Positions 17,493 to 28,879 of a DNA stretch of 51,377 nucleotides are shown piece by piece. A program made the translations under genes and the position numbers. Position 1 is the stretch's first letter. Each line of letters opens with the position of its first letter. The DNA comes from Prevotella histicola JCM 15637 = DNF00424 (GTDB taxonomy: Bacteria; Bacteroidota; Bacteroidia; Bacteroidales; Bacteroidaceae): contig NZ_BAJX01000019.1 in assembly GCF_000613925.1 (NCBI RefSeq), positions 1-51,377 of the forward strand, given 5' to 3'. The notes beneath the pieces were generated by a model that saw nothing but the letters and a program-made list of their open reading frames with translations, was not told the DNA's origin and ran no database searches.

Positions 17493-19999
17493 TTACTTAG
17501 ATGTTATACGAAGAGTCTGGGGCTGTAAATCAACACCCTTTGCCGTGAGTTGAATGTCTGAAGGTGTCTTACCAGACTGTATTACCACCATACATTTACC
17601 ATAGAAAGCATGTCGCTCACTGGCTTTAAAGCGTTCCATAGAGAAAGGACTACCATTGTCAACACCTGCAATCGTGGCATCTCCCGTCAAAGAGAAGATG
17701 ATATTATTATCTGCCCAAGGACATAAATTACCATCTTTGTCAACCACTTCCACCGTAACAAACGACAGACTGCGTCCATTTGCCTTGATCAATTGACGGT
17801 CAGGAGTCAACCGAATGTGGTGAGGGGCACCTGCTGTTCTGATGATTTTCTCAGCCGTTACATTACCATTCTTCCGTGCAACGACACGTACTTCACCCGG
17901 TTCGAAGTTCAAACGCCATGCTACATGATACTCATGATCATTCTGTTTGCGGCGTACACCCTGTGATTTTCCATTCAAAAAGAGCTCCACTTCATCCGCC
18001 TTATTATAGTAACACCACATGTCAATAGGCTGACCTTCTATCCAGTTCCAGTGCGGGAAGACATGCAACACAGGCTTATTGGTCCATTCACTCTGGTACA
18101 AATAGTAAGAATCTTTGGGGAAACCAGCCAGGTCAACCAAGCCAAAATAACTGCTTCGAGCAGGGAAATTGAAAGGAGTTGGCTCTCCTATATAGTCAAA
18201 TCCAGTCCAAATAAACTGTCCAGCACAGTAAGGTGTATGCTTAACTACATCCAAAGTCTGTTCATGTGTAGACCCCCAATAAGCGCAAGAGTTATCATAT
18301 GATGAGCAACGGAAGGTGGGATCAGTGAACGGACGCTTCTTTGTTGGCAGTCGGAAGAGCGAATCACTTGGCATCTTATAGTATCCACGTGTTTGTAAAG
18401 CAGACACTGTTTCCGTCATGATGAAGGGCTTTCCAGGGAAATTCTGTGGTACATCCTTCACCTTTTGTTGATGATAATTGAAGCCAATCACATCCAAAGC
18501 ACCACTCTTAAACAGGTTATTCTCTGGCGACACCTCATTACATCCTGCCGTAATGGGTCGCGTTGGGTCATAACTACGTACGATAGCAGCCAGCACCTGT
18601 GTGAGTTTTGCATTCAGATTGAGCTTGTCCCCCTGTGTCAATGCAGCCTTGCTACGATTGTCATTGAGCAGGATATTCACGTCTTCCAATGCCATTCCCT
18701 TGTTATCCACCTTGTTCCACTGCTCCAAAACCTCATTACCAATACTCCAAATGACAATGGAAGGATGGTTACGGTCACGTAAAACCATATCACGTAAGTC
18801 ACGTTCAAACCATGTTTTGAAATATAATGAGTAGTCATAAGGCGTCTTTCCCTGCAGCAACTGTCAAAAGCCTCATCCATAACGAGCACTCCCAGACTGT
18901 CACAGAGGTTTAAAAGCTCAGGAGAAGGGGGATTATGAGAGCATCGGATGGTATTGACACCCATCTCTTTCATCATGATAACCTGCCGATGAAGGGCGTC
19001 TTCATTGATTGCAGAGCCCAGACATCCTAAGTCACCATGCAGACAAACGCCATTGATCTTGATGTTTTCACCATTCAAGAAGAAGCCTTTTGCCACATCA
19101 AAGTGTACCGTTCGTATACCGATAGTCGTGGTATCACAATCCAACACCTTACCATTCTCTATCAATTCGGTTGTCATCTTATAGAGATAAGGGGAAGAAA
19201 GCGACCACAGATGGGGTTTGCTGATGCGCATTTGCTGACTTACGAGAGTGCCCGAAGCAGCCGTCTGACCACCTTTCGATGTCTGTGCAACAAGCTGATG
19301 GTTAGCATCCCATATCTTCTGACGCACTACGAAGCGGCGATTTAAGCCACCGGGATTCTCTATTTGTGTGTTGACTGTGATGTTCCCAACACCCTTTTTC
19401 AACTCAGATATAGCCTGTACGCCCCATTCTGCTATGCGAACATCGGATGATTTAGACAAGTATACATGTCTGTAAATGCCACATCCAGTGTACCAACGGC
19501 TGTTAGGCTGTTGTGAATTGTCAACTTTCACGGCAATAACATTATCACCTTGCTTGTTAAGAAAGGGCGTAAGGTCATAGCTAAAGCTGATGAAACCATA
19601 AGGACGTGTCCCCACAAGCTTGCCATTCACATAGACTGATGTACACATATAAGCCCCATCCAGATGAATACTGTAACGGGATTTGGCATCGTTATCCTGT
19701 AAAACCAAATGCTTCCGATACCACCCTATACCCCCAGGTAGCGCACCTCCAGTAGCACCAGAGGGGTTCTGACAATAGAAATCACCTTCTATTGCCCAGT
19801 CATGTGGCAAATCTAATAATCGCCAATGGCTGTCATCGAATGTTATCTGCTGTGGAGAGTCATCCTGATAAAGAGAGAATCTCCAGCCATTATCCCACAA
19901 ATGACGTTCAGCTGACTGTCCTGACAATGGCAGAAGACAAAGTAAGGTCATCAGAAAAGGATAGATATAATGCTGGAAATGATTGCTAAAAGTCTTCAT
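17493..19999 (-). pseudogene. GH2 beta-galactosidase-like enzyme, frameshifted
   Basis: Two frames form one enzyme of about 835 residues. I start it at ATG 19999 (signal peptide with LMTLLCLLPLSGQSA) rather than the TTG two codons upstream. In order there is a sugar-binding jelly roll (LPHDWAIEGDF, GGIGWYRK), an immunoglobulin-like domain, the GH2 barrel with HNPPSPELLNLCD, the acid/base Glu in WSIGNEV (about residue 423), the nucleophile Glu in FIMTETVSA (about 530), and C-terminal beta domains as in Bacteroidota beta-galactosidases. The frame is lost at 18859-18860 (AA on plus; AAA restores Asp-Ser-Leu-Leu-Gln-Gly-Lys). Beta-galactosidase is the best guess; other GH2 activities are possible. 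Confidence 0.85.
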
Positions 20000-20005
20000 T
20001 TTCAA

Positions 20006-20518
20006 TAGAGGTTCTTATGAATTATTCGTTAATAGAATTGTTATTATTGGATGATTAGTGAGTAAACATTGCTCTTCGGAGAAGCATAAAGGCTACCTGT
20101 ACTATTGTGCTAAGCCTTAGCTCCACATGTGCGGGGCATCAGCACCACATGTGCGAAGCCCCAGCACCACACGTGCTAAGCCTTAGCACCATTGTGAAAG
20201 ACGGGCTCTTATTCTCCATTATATGCTGATTTGTAAGATACTTATAATCAATCTCGTACGCAAAACGATTATTGTAAAGCTATACAACGTAATGCATCAA
20301 GTAACCATTTGTCTCTATCTCCTATGAGAAAGCATGCCCCTGACTGTAGGAACACTGCCCCACTCAGAGGTTCTACAACTCTATCCAATACCCCAAGCAC
20401 CCTAAAACGAGATGTTATGATGGGGTTATCGGATAGAGATTGCTTCAACATGATATTAGAGACAAAACCTAAGAGTTACACAAATCAATTATATATTATC
20501 TATGAAATACAAACTTCT
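20006..20518. other. Intergenic region inside the utilisation operon with a family 2 repeat array
   Basis: The 513 bases between the SusE/F-like gene and GH2 (both minus strand) contain no gene and no recognised -7 box on the minus strand. The only clear structure is the repeat array at 20107-20194. If the operon is continuous the array is transcribed and may separate the expression of upstream and downstream genes. Confidence 0.55.
20107..20194. repeat. 22-bp-period dyad array, family 2, copy A
   Basis: Units starting with GTGC lie at 20107, 20129, 20151 and 20173, exactly 22 bases apart. The clearest unit, GTGCTAAGCCTTAGCAC (20173-20189), is a perfect 17-nt dyad; in the other units the dyad is imperfect. 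Spacers are 5 bases (CACAT or CACAC). The geometry is that of family 1 but the sequence is unrelated. A second copy is at 42024-42106. Confidence 0.85.
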
Positions 20519-22535
20519 TTAGGGTACTTCGATTGTAGCCTTCTTCGTAACGAAGTCGATTGTTATCTTGGTTCCAGCCTTCCAGACATAGTCTTTATTA
20601 GGTTCACCCTCGCCATTCTTACGATATAGGAAGGCACCTGTCTCTGGATCAATATATACCTCACGCTTCCAAGAACCGAACTTCTTAACGTTCTGGAAAG
20701 CAGGGATGTTTGGATAGATTCTCATTCTACCGCCCTTTGCAAGCGTTGCAGACATCGTCCGACCGTCAGGATTCGTCGTAAACTCTACTGAAGCACCACC
20801 ACAATCGCCCGAAAGGCTCAACGGCTGGATGTCAATTTCACGAGAATCTAAGCCTACATATATAAGGTATATACCATTATCAGCCACGACAGCCCTATCG
20901 TTTACCACCTGATAACCCTCCGCTTTCTTCAATTTAGCAAAGTTACCCTTACCATATGCCTTGTCAGTAGAGAACTCTAAAGCCTCTCCACCAGGTATAT
21001 AAGAGATGTAGAACCAACGGGAATTACCAGCATATCCATTCTCCATTGAGACAACAGAAGCAGCATTCCAATCCCAGTTTCCAAAGCTATTGCCTGTCAT
21101 GTAAAGCTGAGGAACGCCCTCAGGGATAAGGTTCTCTGGCGTAGTACCACCGAAATCAGCCGTGTTATTTGCCATGTTCATCCGCACGGTAGTACCTTGG
21201 TGACAGGTAATGCCGGCATATTATCAACCGATGTACCAGGGTAGACAATCTTTCCATTGCGTATTGAGAACTGCATCGTTGTCCAATTACGGGCATTGTT
21301 ATTGGAAGTTGCAAAGAGATTCAGCTTACCTGTCTCAGTTGTTTCCACTGATAAGTTCTCCCCATTGACGGTCACAGGCTGCTCATTATCTCCCAATGCC
21401 GTTCCTGAAGCATATACCTTCGGAGTCTCAAAAGCAATGAGTTTACGGTCCAAGTTCACATAAACAAGATAGAGTCCAGAAGTATTAACAGTGGCTTTTC
21501 CGTCACTATTCACGGTAACACCCTGCATTGTCTGCAATGAAGAGAACGCTTGTGAACCGTCTTTTGCCATTGCCCACTCAACAGTTTGTCCAGCCTGCAG
21601 ATAACATAGTCGCCAGAATTCACCATTCCCAACAGCACCTACAGGAGCCATCTGCACAATATTGGCAGTGTTCCATGCGCCAAAGTTACTTCCTCCCATG
21701 TAGAGATCGTCAGGGAATCCCGTCACTTCAACACCCTTACCACCCATACGCGCCTCGAACTTATCCGTCAAAACACTATATTTTATCTGAACACTGTATT
21801 GTCCTTTCAGTGGGAATTTAAGCTTCACATCCGACTGGTTAGTGAGTGGCTGATAGTCTGCTGTCAGCTGATTGGTACGTTCTGCCAAGCAGTTCCGGTG
21901 TAAACAGCAGACACTGTGTCCTGTTCGCTCTCACTATCACGCAGATAAAGCGGCGCTCCATCATTCATATTGAACACATATCTGCCCGGTAACAACTGCT
22001 GTGTAGAGTCCTCATTGCTCCAAGTTACCACATGCGTGAGGCGGTCATAAGTAACCTTACTCAAGCCAACAGTGGTACTTCCCTCCGTTGTAAGTGCATT
22101 CTCACCCTGCATAGTAAACTGAACAGGAATGATCGTAAGCTCCTTTCGCTCCTTATTAACAACGATCTGATAAAGTCCTTCAGCAGGAACAGTGAAGCCT
22201 TCACCCCCTTCTGTCAGGTTAAAAGCCGTTGCATGAGCATTGGAGAGTGAGATATCAGTTCCCTTCCCATAGGTAACGGGTTGTCCGTCAGTCCCTACAA
22301 ATGATATCTGAAAGCGTCCTTCCTTCTTCAACCATGCACGAATACTAAACATATTTGCATGAGAACCAGACTTCAACCTACCCGTTTCAATGGGTACAGA
22401 GAATTCAGAAGAGCTCCCAGAGAGGTAAATTCCTTCAGGAACATTCACCACTTCATCATATGCTATGTTGTTTTCGGTACAGGCTACCACGCATAACACG
22501 GATAGCATCACCACTATATTCTTTAATCTTATCAT
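20519..22535 (-). pseudogene. SusE/SusF-like glycan-binding lipoprotein, two frameshifts
   Basis: Three overlapping frames make one lipoprotein of about 672 residues. The lipobox is LCVVAC near residue 19. An N-terminal segment with IYLSGSSSEFSVP is followed by at least two tandem modules opening with LYMGGSNFGAWN and LYMTGNSFGNWDWN, each with a GLYLVYVNLD / GIYLIYVGLD strand. This fits the starch- and glycan-binding SusE/SusF family, which sits on the cell surface beside SusC/D. Frames break at 21885-21886 (CC on plus; CCC restores Thr-Ala-Trp-Ala-Glu) and 21188-21189 (GG on plus; GGG restores Leu-Pro-Val-Arg). The gene follows the second SusD by 15 bases. The glycan bound is unknown. Confidence 0.8.
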
Positions 22536-22550
22536 GACTTTCCGATTTTA

Positions 22551-24238
22551 TTACCAACCTTTATTTTGTTCCCAATGATGCAACTTAAGTACCTCTGACT
22601 GTGGTATAGGATACCAATACATCTTGGGTTGAAATACTCTTTGCTCTACCTGAACAGGTGAATAAGTAAAGTTACCAGCATCATCTTGCGTTATCTTTAC
22701 GCCCTTAACAGGTGCTCCAAGGGTTGAAGAGGCAACCTTCCACCGACGAACATCCCAGAAACGATGCTCTTCAAAAGCCAGTTCCACACGACGCTCATGG
22801 TGAATCAACGTGCGCATCTGCTCCTGTGTGAGTCCAGAAGGGACATCAGGCAATGACACACGTTCGCGAATCTTGTTCAGATAGACGGCAATGTCAGGGT
22901 TCGTTGGGTCATATTCATTGAGCGCTTCTGCATAGTTTAAGTAGATTTCAGCCAAACGGAACAATGGTACAACATGCCCATCGCTTCCTCCACCCGTCTG
23001 GATATTGACGTTCTCATTGAGGAATTTGCGCAAGTAATAACCCGTTTTTGTTGCATTAGGGTTGGGCATTGCATCGGCACCCCCTGGATAAGTAGCAATC
23101 CTTTTGCCCTTAAACAAGACACCATTCATCAATACCGTTGCTAACAAACGCTCATCTCTGTTCTCAAAAGGGTGTGCAGCTTTAACAGGATCACTCCAAT
23201 CAAAGGCTGTTCCATCAAGCATTTCATAATCGTCTATTAGGTTTTGAGAAGGGTTAGTACCGCCCTTTCCGCCATAGCTTATAGGGAAATTGCTCTTTTC
23301 AAAGTCTGAATTGGAAGGGTAACGCCGTACGAATATATACTCTTTATTCTGGAAATCATTCTTAAAAAGGTCATCGTAAGCTGGTGCTAACTCGTATTGA
23401 TTGAGGTCTATTACAGCCTTAGCAGCATCGGCAGCAGCCTTCCACAAAGTAGCATCCGAAGGCTTGTTAGCCTCGTCTATATCACCAAAATCAACATAAA
23501 GAGGACTGGCTGCATAAAGCAACAGACGACTCTTCAAAGCCAAAGCAGCTCCTTTCGTTGCACGTCCAAAGGCATCATTCATGTTACGCCATGGTGTCAA
23601 CTCTAATGAATCAGCAGCTATGTCACAGTCATTGGCAATGAACTCCACTACTTCTTTCATCGTTGGACGTGGTGTATCACTGTAATCTTTATTGATATCT
23701 AATGTCGATTTGATGATAGGAATAGGTCCGTAACGTTTCAATAATTCGAAATTGAAGTAGGCACGGAGGAAGTGTGCCTCAGCACGCCACATACGTATAT
23801 CCTTCAAATTATTCTCATATTCCACCCGTTTTGCTGGGTCTAACCGTGAGATATCAAGATTAATATGATTGGAATTCTCCAATAATGTGCAACACTTTGC
23901 TATACCTGCGAAGTAACGATCCCATACATTATCAGGATTACTTAAGGCATTCCATGAGCCATTATTGAACTGTTGGATGTTGGAAGACTCTATTGCAAAA
24001 CAAGCATCATCAGTGGCAGCACCCAATAAAGCACCACCCGAGAAGCGGTTCAGCCCTTCTGGGAGTAGTGAATAAGCATACGTAAGGTATTGTTGGTACG
24101 ATTGTAGGAATCGAACGTTGCTGTCTTGTCGATAAAGGAATCCTCTTCACGATCCAAAAAGTCATTGCATGAGCAGAGAGTAAAGGCACTACCAACTGCC
24201 ATGGAGACGAAAACGTATCTGAAAAACTTTGTGTTCAT
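22551..24238 (-). pseudogene. SusD/RagB-like lipoprotein (second pair), frameshifted
   Basis: The gene would encode 562 residues. The 5' frame gives a lipoprotein signal (MNTKFFRYVFVSMAVGSAFTLCSC) and the CNDFLDREEDSFID start typical of SusD. The body, from about QYLTYAYSLLPEGLNRFSGG through SusD motifs (MWRAEAHFLRAYFNFELLKRYGPIPII, LAEIYLNYAEALNEYDPTNPD, RRVELAFEEHRFWDVRRWK), lies in the next frame. One more T at 24093-24094 (TT to TTT on plus) joins them. SusD proteins bind glycan and act as a lid on SusC. It is encoded directly after its SusC partner, with 25 bases between them. Confidence 0.85.
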
Positions 24239-24263
24239 AAGATAAAATTCTTAGTTAAAATAA

Positions 24264-27074
24264 TTAGAATGCAAGCCTTAATCCCACGCTAACAGTACGC
24301 ATTAGCGGGTAGCTTAAGATGTTATCTTGCTCGGCATCACCTAACTTTCCAAGGTGATCAAGCGTGAATAAGTTGGTTGCATTCACATAGAAATAAACCT
24401 TACTTAGGCGTAATGCATGTGAAACGGCATCTGAAAGCTCATATCCCACTTGTATATTACGCAGTCTAAGGAAGCTTCCGTTCCTTCTCCAGAAGGTAGA
24501 AGAACGATAGTTATTACTGAAATCGACTGTAGAAAGTCTTGGGTAAGAGGCATTAGGATTGGTAGTTGTCCAGCTGTCAAGCGCCAGATTGGATGCCGTA
24601 CCATTGTTTTGGAAAGAGTAGACACTTGCTCCACGCAAATAGATATCACGTTGTGCAACACCTTGGAACAGTACACTTAAATCGAATCCTTTGTACTTTA
24701 AACCACCGCTGAACATATAATTCCATGCAGGAACAGTAGCATTGCCAACGGGATGTGCATCATTCTCATTGACAATCTTGTCTCCATTATAGTCCTTGTA
24801 CTTAATGTCTCCAGGTGCAACATGCCCAAACTGAGGCTGTGGAAGATTAGCTTTCAACTTACCATTACTGTCAAAATCATCAACGCTATAGAAACCTTCT
24901 GCCTCTAAAACGATAGGTTTCCACACAGGATTACCTTTCTTATAGAGATAACTTTCAGCCTGAACGTCCTCCCCTTGTTCCTTTACTTTGCTCATAGCAT
25001 ACCATGTTCCAGCCTCAGCAAAGTAAGAGATCTTATCGTGAATCTTTCCTTCGTAGCGTACTTTGAACTCAAAACCATGATTCGAAACCTTACCAATATT
25101 CATCAAAGGCAGAATGTTTCCATAGGAAGCACCTACTATACCGAGTATGCGAGAATAAGGAAGTGCAAGGATTCCAGATTGCTCTTCATTGAAGATATCA
25201 AAGTTTATAGATAGGTTTTTATATAAGGTTGCATCAATTCCTACATTGAAAATGCGCTTCTTCTCCCATGAAACGGAAGGGTTAGCCAAGGTCTTTTCTG
25301 TGAAACCAGCGGACTGTGAGCTACCAGTTCCGAAGAGATAACTCCCGCTATTACCATATGTCTCATTATAAATATACCGCGCTGAGGTTTGATTATTACC
25401 TGTTATACCATAAGAAGCACGAACCTTCAAAGCATCAACCCAAGCCAATGACTTCATAAAAGACTCATTGCTTACAACCCAAGCAGCCGACAATGCAGGG
25501 AAGAAACCAAAACGATTTCCACGTGCATAGTTATCTGTTCCCATATAGGAAGCTACCAATTCAGCTATATATCTCTTATCAAAGTCATAGGTTAAACGGC
25601 CTGCAAAGTTCACATAACATTCATCATTGCGCACGTTATATACTTGATAACGGTCGTTTGCCATCATGAACATAGCATGTAAACCATGCTTACCAAAGCG
25701 GCGTTGATAGTCAATCTGTGCCTGTAAATCAATTCTTGAATCACTGGTTCTAAACCCTTCTGTTGAGGTCAAAGCAGCATCTGAACCATATTGTGTGTAG
25801 CTATAAACAGGATTATTGTCTGCATCTACACCCGTTTGTGTAAGAGAATACCGTGCATAATTCCTTGTCTTAGGAGATGTTTCAGCCATAAAATTGTGAT
25901 AACCGAACATAACCTTGGCACTCAAGCCACGTACAAGGGCACTGAAATCATACTGAAGTCCAAAGATAACTTGTACAAAACGAGAGTTCTCTTTATACAA
26001 TCCACGGTTCAAGAGGTTTGCAACAGGATTGGTGTAGAGGGATGTTCCGCCTATACTTCCATTCGGATTGTAAATAGGAAAAGCATTAGGTGGCGTGGTC
26101 CAGATGGAGTTTAGATAGTCACCAGCACCACCACCGCCGGGTGTTGTACGCTCTGCAAAGCTGACTGCAGAGTACAATGACGCACGGAAATAGCGTGTGA
26201 TGTCTACATCTAAGTTAGCTCTGAAGTTGTAACGTGCGTAATCAACATTGGCATTCTCACGTGCTTTAGAGTCTGTACCACGGTAGATTCCTCCGTTCTG
26301 CATCAGTCCTGCCATCACATAATAGTTCAGACCACCACCTCCACCACGGAAGGATAGCTCTCCCATCGTCAATGGAGCGGTGTTCTTATACAGTTGTTTC
26401 TTCCAATTTACGTTTGGATAGAGGTATCCATTCGTACCCGACTGATAAGCTGCAAGTGCATCTGAAGAATATATAGGAGCCTTTCCATCATTGATAAGTG
26501 CCTGATTATACAAGCTCGCATACTGATAAGAATCCATTGGGGTGTCCATGATTGTTGGCATCTGAAGCCCCGTTTGTATGCGGAAACCTATCTTAGGAGA
26601 GGAATGAAATCCCTTCTTTGTTGTGATCAGCAATACCCCATTAGCTCCTCTTGAGCCGTAAAGTGCCAAGGCTGCAGCATCTTTTAAGAGGGACACTGAC
26701 TCTATTTCTTCTGAGGAAAGGTTATCTAATGGTGCCTCAAAGCCATCAATAAAGACCAACATCTGCTGGTTTCCATTGAAAGAACTGACACCTCTCGTAA
26801 ACATATTCTCCATATAGAAGTCATAACCGGGCTCTCCTGACTTCTGCAAAATAGACAGTCCTGGAAGCATTCCCTTTAAGGAATTACCCACTGTTGGTGA
26901 CGTAATATCCATGAGACGTTCACCCTTTACCGTAGATATTGCTGCGGATTGTGCCCAAGTAGGTTGCTTTCCATAGGCTATATGGGTCTCTGTTGTGTCT
27001 GAGACAGTTTGTGCTTTCACAGGCGCACATAGCTGCATGAGTGCACAAATAAAAATAGAATATCTATATTTCAT
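24264..27074 (-). CDS. SusC/RagA-family TonB-dependent transporter (second pair)
   Basis: The intact 936-residue outer-membrane transporter has a signal peptide (IFICALMQLCAPVKAQ). The plug domain includes FIDGFEAPLDNLSSEEIESVSLLKDAAALALYGSRGANGVLLITTKKG, and the large beta barrel ends in the aromatic strand MRTVSVGLRLAF. Unlike the other SusC of the locus it has neither an STN domain nor the carboxypeptidase-like beta-sandwich usual at the N terminus; only about 30 residues lie between signal peptide and plug. It therefore probably imports without signalling. It lies 34 bases downstream of the first SusD and just before the second SusD. Confidence 0.9.
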   Translation of the reverse strand: MKYRYSIFICALMQLCAPVKAQTVSDTTETHIAYGKQPTWAQSAAISTVKGERLMDITSPTVGNSLKGMLPGLSILQKSGEPGYDFYMENMFTRGVSSFNGNQQMLVFIDGFEAPLDNLSSEEIESVSLLKDAAALALYGSRGANGVLLITTKKGFHSSPKIGFRIQTGLQMPTIMDTPMDSYQYASLYNQALINDGKAPIYSSDALAAYQSGTNGYLYPNVNWKKQLYKNTAPLTMGELSFRGGGGGLNYYVMAGLMQNGGIYRGTDSKARENANVDYARYNFRANLDVDITRYFRASLYSAVSFAERTTPGGGGAGDYLNSIWTTPPNAFPIYNPNGSIGGTSLYTNPVANLLNRGLYKENSRFVQVIFGLQYDFSALVRGLSAKVMFGYHNFMAETSPKTRNYARYSLTQTGVDADNNPVYSYTQYGSDAALTSTEGFRTSDSRIDLQAQIDYQRRFGKHGLHAMFMMANDRYQVYNVRNDECYVNFAGRLTYDFDKRYIAELVASYMGTDNYARGNRFGFFPALSAAWVVSNESFMKSLAWVDALKVRASYGITGNNQTSARYIYNETYGNSGSYLFGTGSSQSAGFTEKTLANPSVSWEKKRIFNVGIDATLYKNLSINFDIFNEEQSGILALPYSRILGIVGASYGNILPLMNIGKVSNHGFEFKVRYEGKIHDKISYFAEAGTWYAMSKVKEQGEDVQAESYLYKKGNPVWKPIVLEAEGFYSVDDFDSNGKLKANLPQPQFGHVAPGDIKYKDYNGDKIVNENDAHPVGNATVPAWNYMFSGGLKYKGFDLSVLFQGVAQRDIYLRGASVYSFQNNGTASNLALDSWTTTNPNASYPRLSTVDFSNNYRSSTFWRRNGSFLRLRNIQVGYELSDAVSHALRLSKVYFYVNATNLFTLDHLGKLGDAEQDNILSYPLMRTVSVGLRLAF

Positions 27075-27108
27075 TGTTCTGTTGTTTTACATTAAGGTTT
27101 ACTTGATA

Positions 27109-28869
27109 CTACCATCCAGGGTTTTGGATAAGATAACCCTTGTTGACTTCCTTCTGATCAATAGCATATAAGTAACAGTTATCATTCCAGAAACGATGCT
27201 CAAAGACATACGGTTCGTAATGGATATGCGTCTTATTACCATCTGTTGAACGAATTCTTAAGCCATAGAACTTACCCTTCATCACTCCTTCATCACCTGC
27301 AATACGCCATCTTCTGATGTCCCAGAAACGATGATCTTCAAATGCTAACTCCACAGAACGCTCATTACGCAGCTTCTTACGGAATGCTTCTTGTGTCATA
27401 TTTGCAGGGAAATCTGGCATACCAGCACGTGAACGAATGGTATTTACAGCATCATAAGCTGCCTGAGGAGGAGCACTCTCATACTCATTCAACGCCTCTG
27501 CATAATTAAGATAGAGCTCTGCTAAACGGAAAACGGGCCATTGAACATTAGCGGTATTGCTACCATTGACATGCAAAGCACGTGGAACCCACTTGTGAAG
27601 TAAGTGACAAGTACGGTCCATAGCAGACTTCTCTGACCCACCATCAAGGAAGTTTATAAACGGAATCTCATCGTTCCAACTGCTGCTATGGTAAGCTACT
27701 GTCTGCTTAAAACGTGGATCAAGACTGTTGTAAATATCAATGAGATTATCCCCACCATTCATGTTCCAGTCTGCAGGCTGCCCATCGGCGCGCTTCTCAT
27801 AGTGCTGAACGAAGTTGAAAGTGACGTATAATCCAGCATCACCCCATGCCTTATTCATAGCCCAAGTAGGGAGGTTAGCAACCAACGGACGGCTGGTTGT
27901 CTTGAAGTTTCGGTACTTCATATTCCCCAAAATGATTTCCTCATTATCAGGTATTGTCCATACATCTTCATAATCTTTATCAGGGTTTCCTGTGTTATGA
28001 ATCTTATAATGCCCTGAAGCTAACGCTGCATCAATGGCTGCTTTGGCTGCATCAGCTGCCTTCTTCCACCGTTCTCTGTCATAATTCCCATACCCAATAA
28101 GATTCTCATGACCTGGGAATGACATATACGGAGTACTGGTATTGAACAACGGACTGGCTGCATAGAGCAATACTCTTGCCTTTAAAGCCAAGGCTGCTAT
28201 ACGTGTTGCACGTCCTAACTTCGCATTATCGGTATAGTAATCTGGCAGATATTGTGTTGCACGATCACAATCAATAAGGATTGAGTCAATGCAATCTGAG
28301 AAGCTGTTCCTTGGACGTTGTGAGAAGTCAGTAGGGTCAATGACATCTCTAACGATAGGCATACCACCATAACGATAGACTCCTTCCCACAACAACATGG
28401 CTCTCATGAAGTAAGCTTCACCCGTCGTACGCTTGTTGAAATCAGGGTCTCCCTCATCAAAAGGTACCTCATGAATACGCTTTAAGATAAGGTTTGCAAC
28501 ACGCATAGTATGGTTTCTCAAATAGAACCGACAGTCTTCATCCCATGGGAAATTGGTGTTTGTATGGTTTCCTGCATTCCATGCGGCATTGCCCATAGCC
28601 CATGTTGCTACGTCTTCTCCCTCATCACAGGCTGAAGCCAACGTAGAAGACGACAACAAACGACGGTCAGTATTGCTACTACTCATACAGAATCCGTAAG
28701 GCATTCCCTCTGCATAAAGCGTCGTCAAGAGCTTCTCTGCATCAGCACGGGTAGCGAAAACTTCATTCTCTCCGTAGTCAACAGAGGGTGGAGTCTCCAA
28801 ATAATCGGAACAACCTATTAGGAAAATGGGAGCAATTGCCCATGCTATATATTTACTTTTCATTTTCAT
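27109..28869 (-). CDS. SusD/RagB-like glycan-binding lipoprotein (first pair)
   Basis: This 586-residue surface lipoprotein has a signal peptide with the lipobox FLIGC. SusD family features are intact: AYFMRAMLLWEGVYRYGGMPIV in the TPR-like part, FRLAELYLNYAEALNEYESA, and ERSVELAFEDHRFWDIRRWRI near the C terminus. It forms the lid of the SusC transporter encoded 10 bases upstream. An ATG two codons inside the frame (28863) is an equally good start. No frameshift is seen, in contrast to the second SusD. Confidence 0.92.
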   Translation of the reverse strand: MKMKSKYIAWAIAPIFLIGCSDYLETPPSVDYGENEVFATRADAEKLLTTLYAEGMPYGFCMSSSNTDRRLLSSSTLASACDEGEDVATWAMGNAAWNAGNHTNTNFPWDEDCRFYLRNHTMRVANLILKRIHEVPFDEGDPDFNKRTTGEAYFMRAMLLWEGVYRYGGMPIVRDVIDPTDFSQRPRNSFSDCIDSILIDCDRATQYLPDYYTDNAKLGRATRIAALALKARVLLYAASPLFNTSTPYMSFPGHENLIGYGNYDRERWKKAADAAKAAIDAALASGHYKIHNTGNPDKDYEDVWTIPDNEEIILGNMKYRNFKTTSRPLVANLPTWAMNKAWGDAGLYVTFNFVQHYEKRADGQPADWNMNGGDNLIDIYNSLDPRFKQTVAYHSSSWNDEIPFINFLDGGSEKSAMDRTCHLLHKWVPRALHVNGSNTANVQWPVFRLAELYLNYAEALNEYESAPPQAAYDAVNTIRSRAGMPDFPANMTQEAFRKKLRNERSVELAFEDHRFWDIRRWRIAGDEGVMKGKFYGLRIRSTDGNKTHIHYEPYVFEHRFWNDNCYLYAIDQKEVNKGYLIQNPGW

Positions 28870-28879
28870 ATGTAGGGTT

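Noticed and set aside
6484..24094. Programmed frameshifting at the eight breaks
   Set aside because: No slippery heptamers or stimulatory structures were seen, the genes belong to families not known to use it, and all eight breaks share the same short-run deletion pattern.
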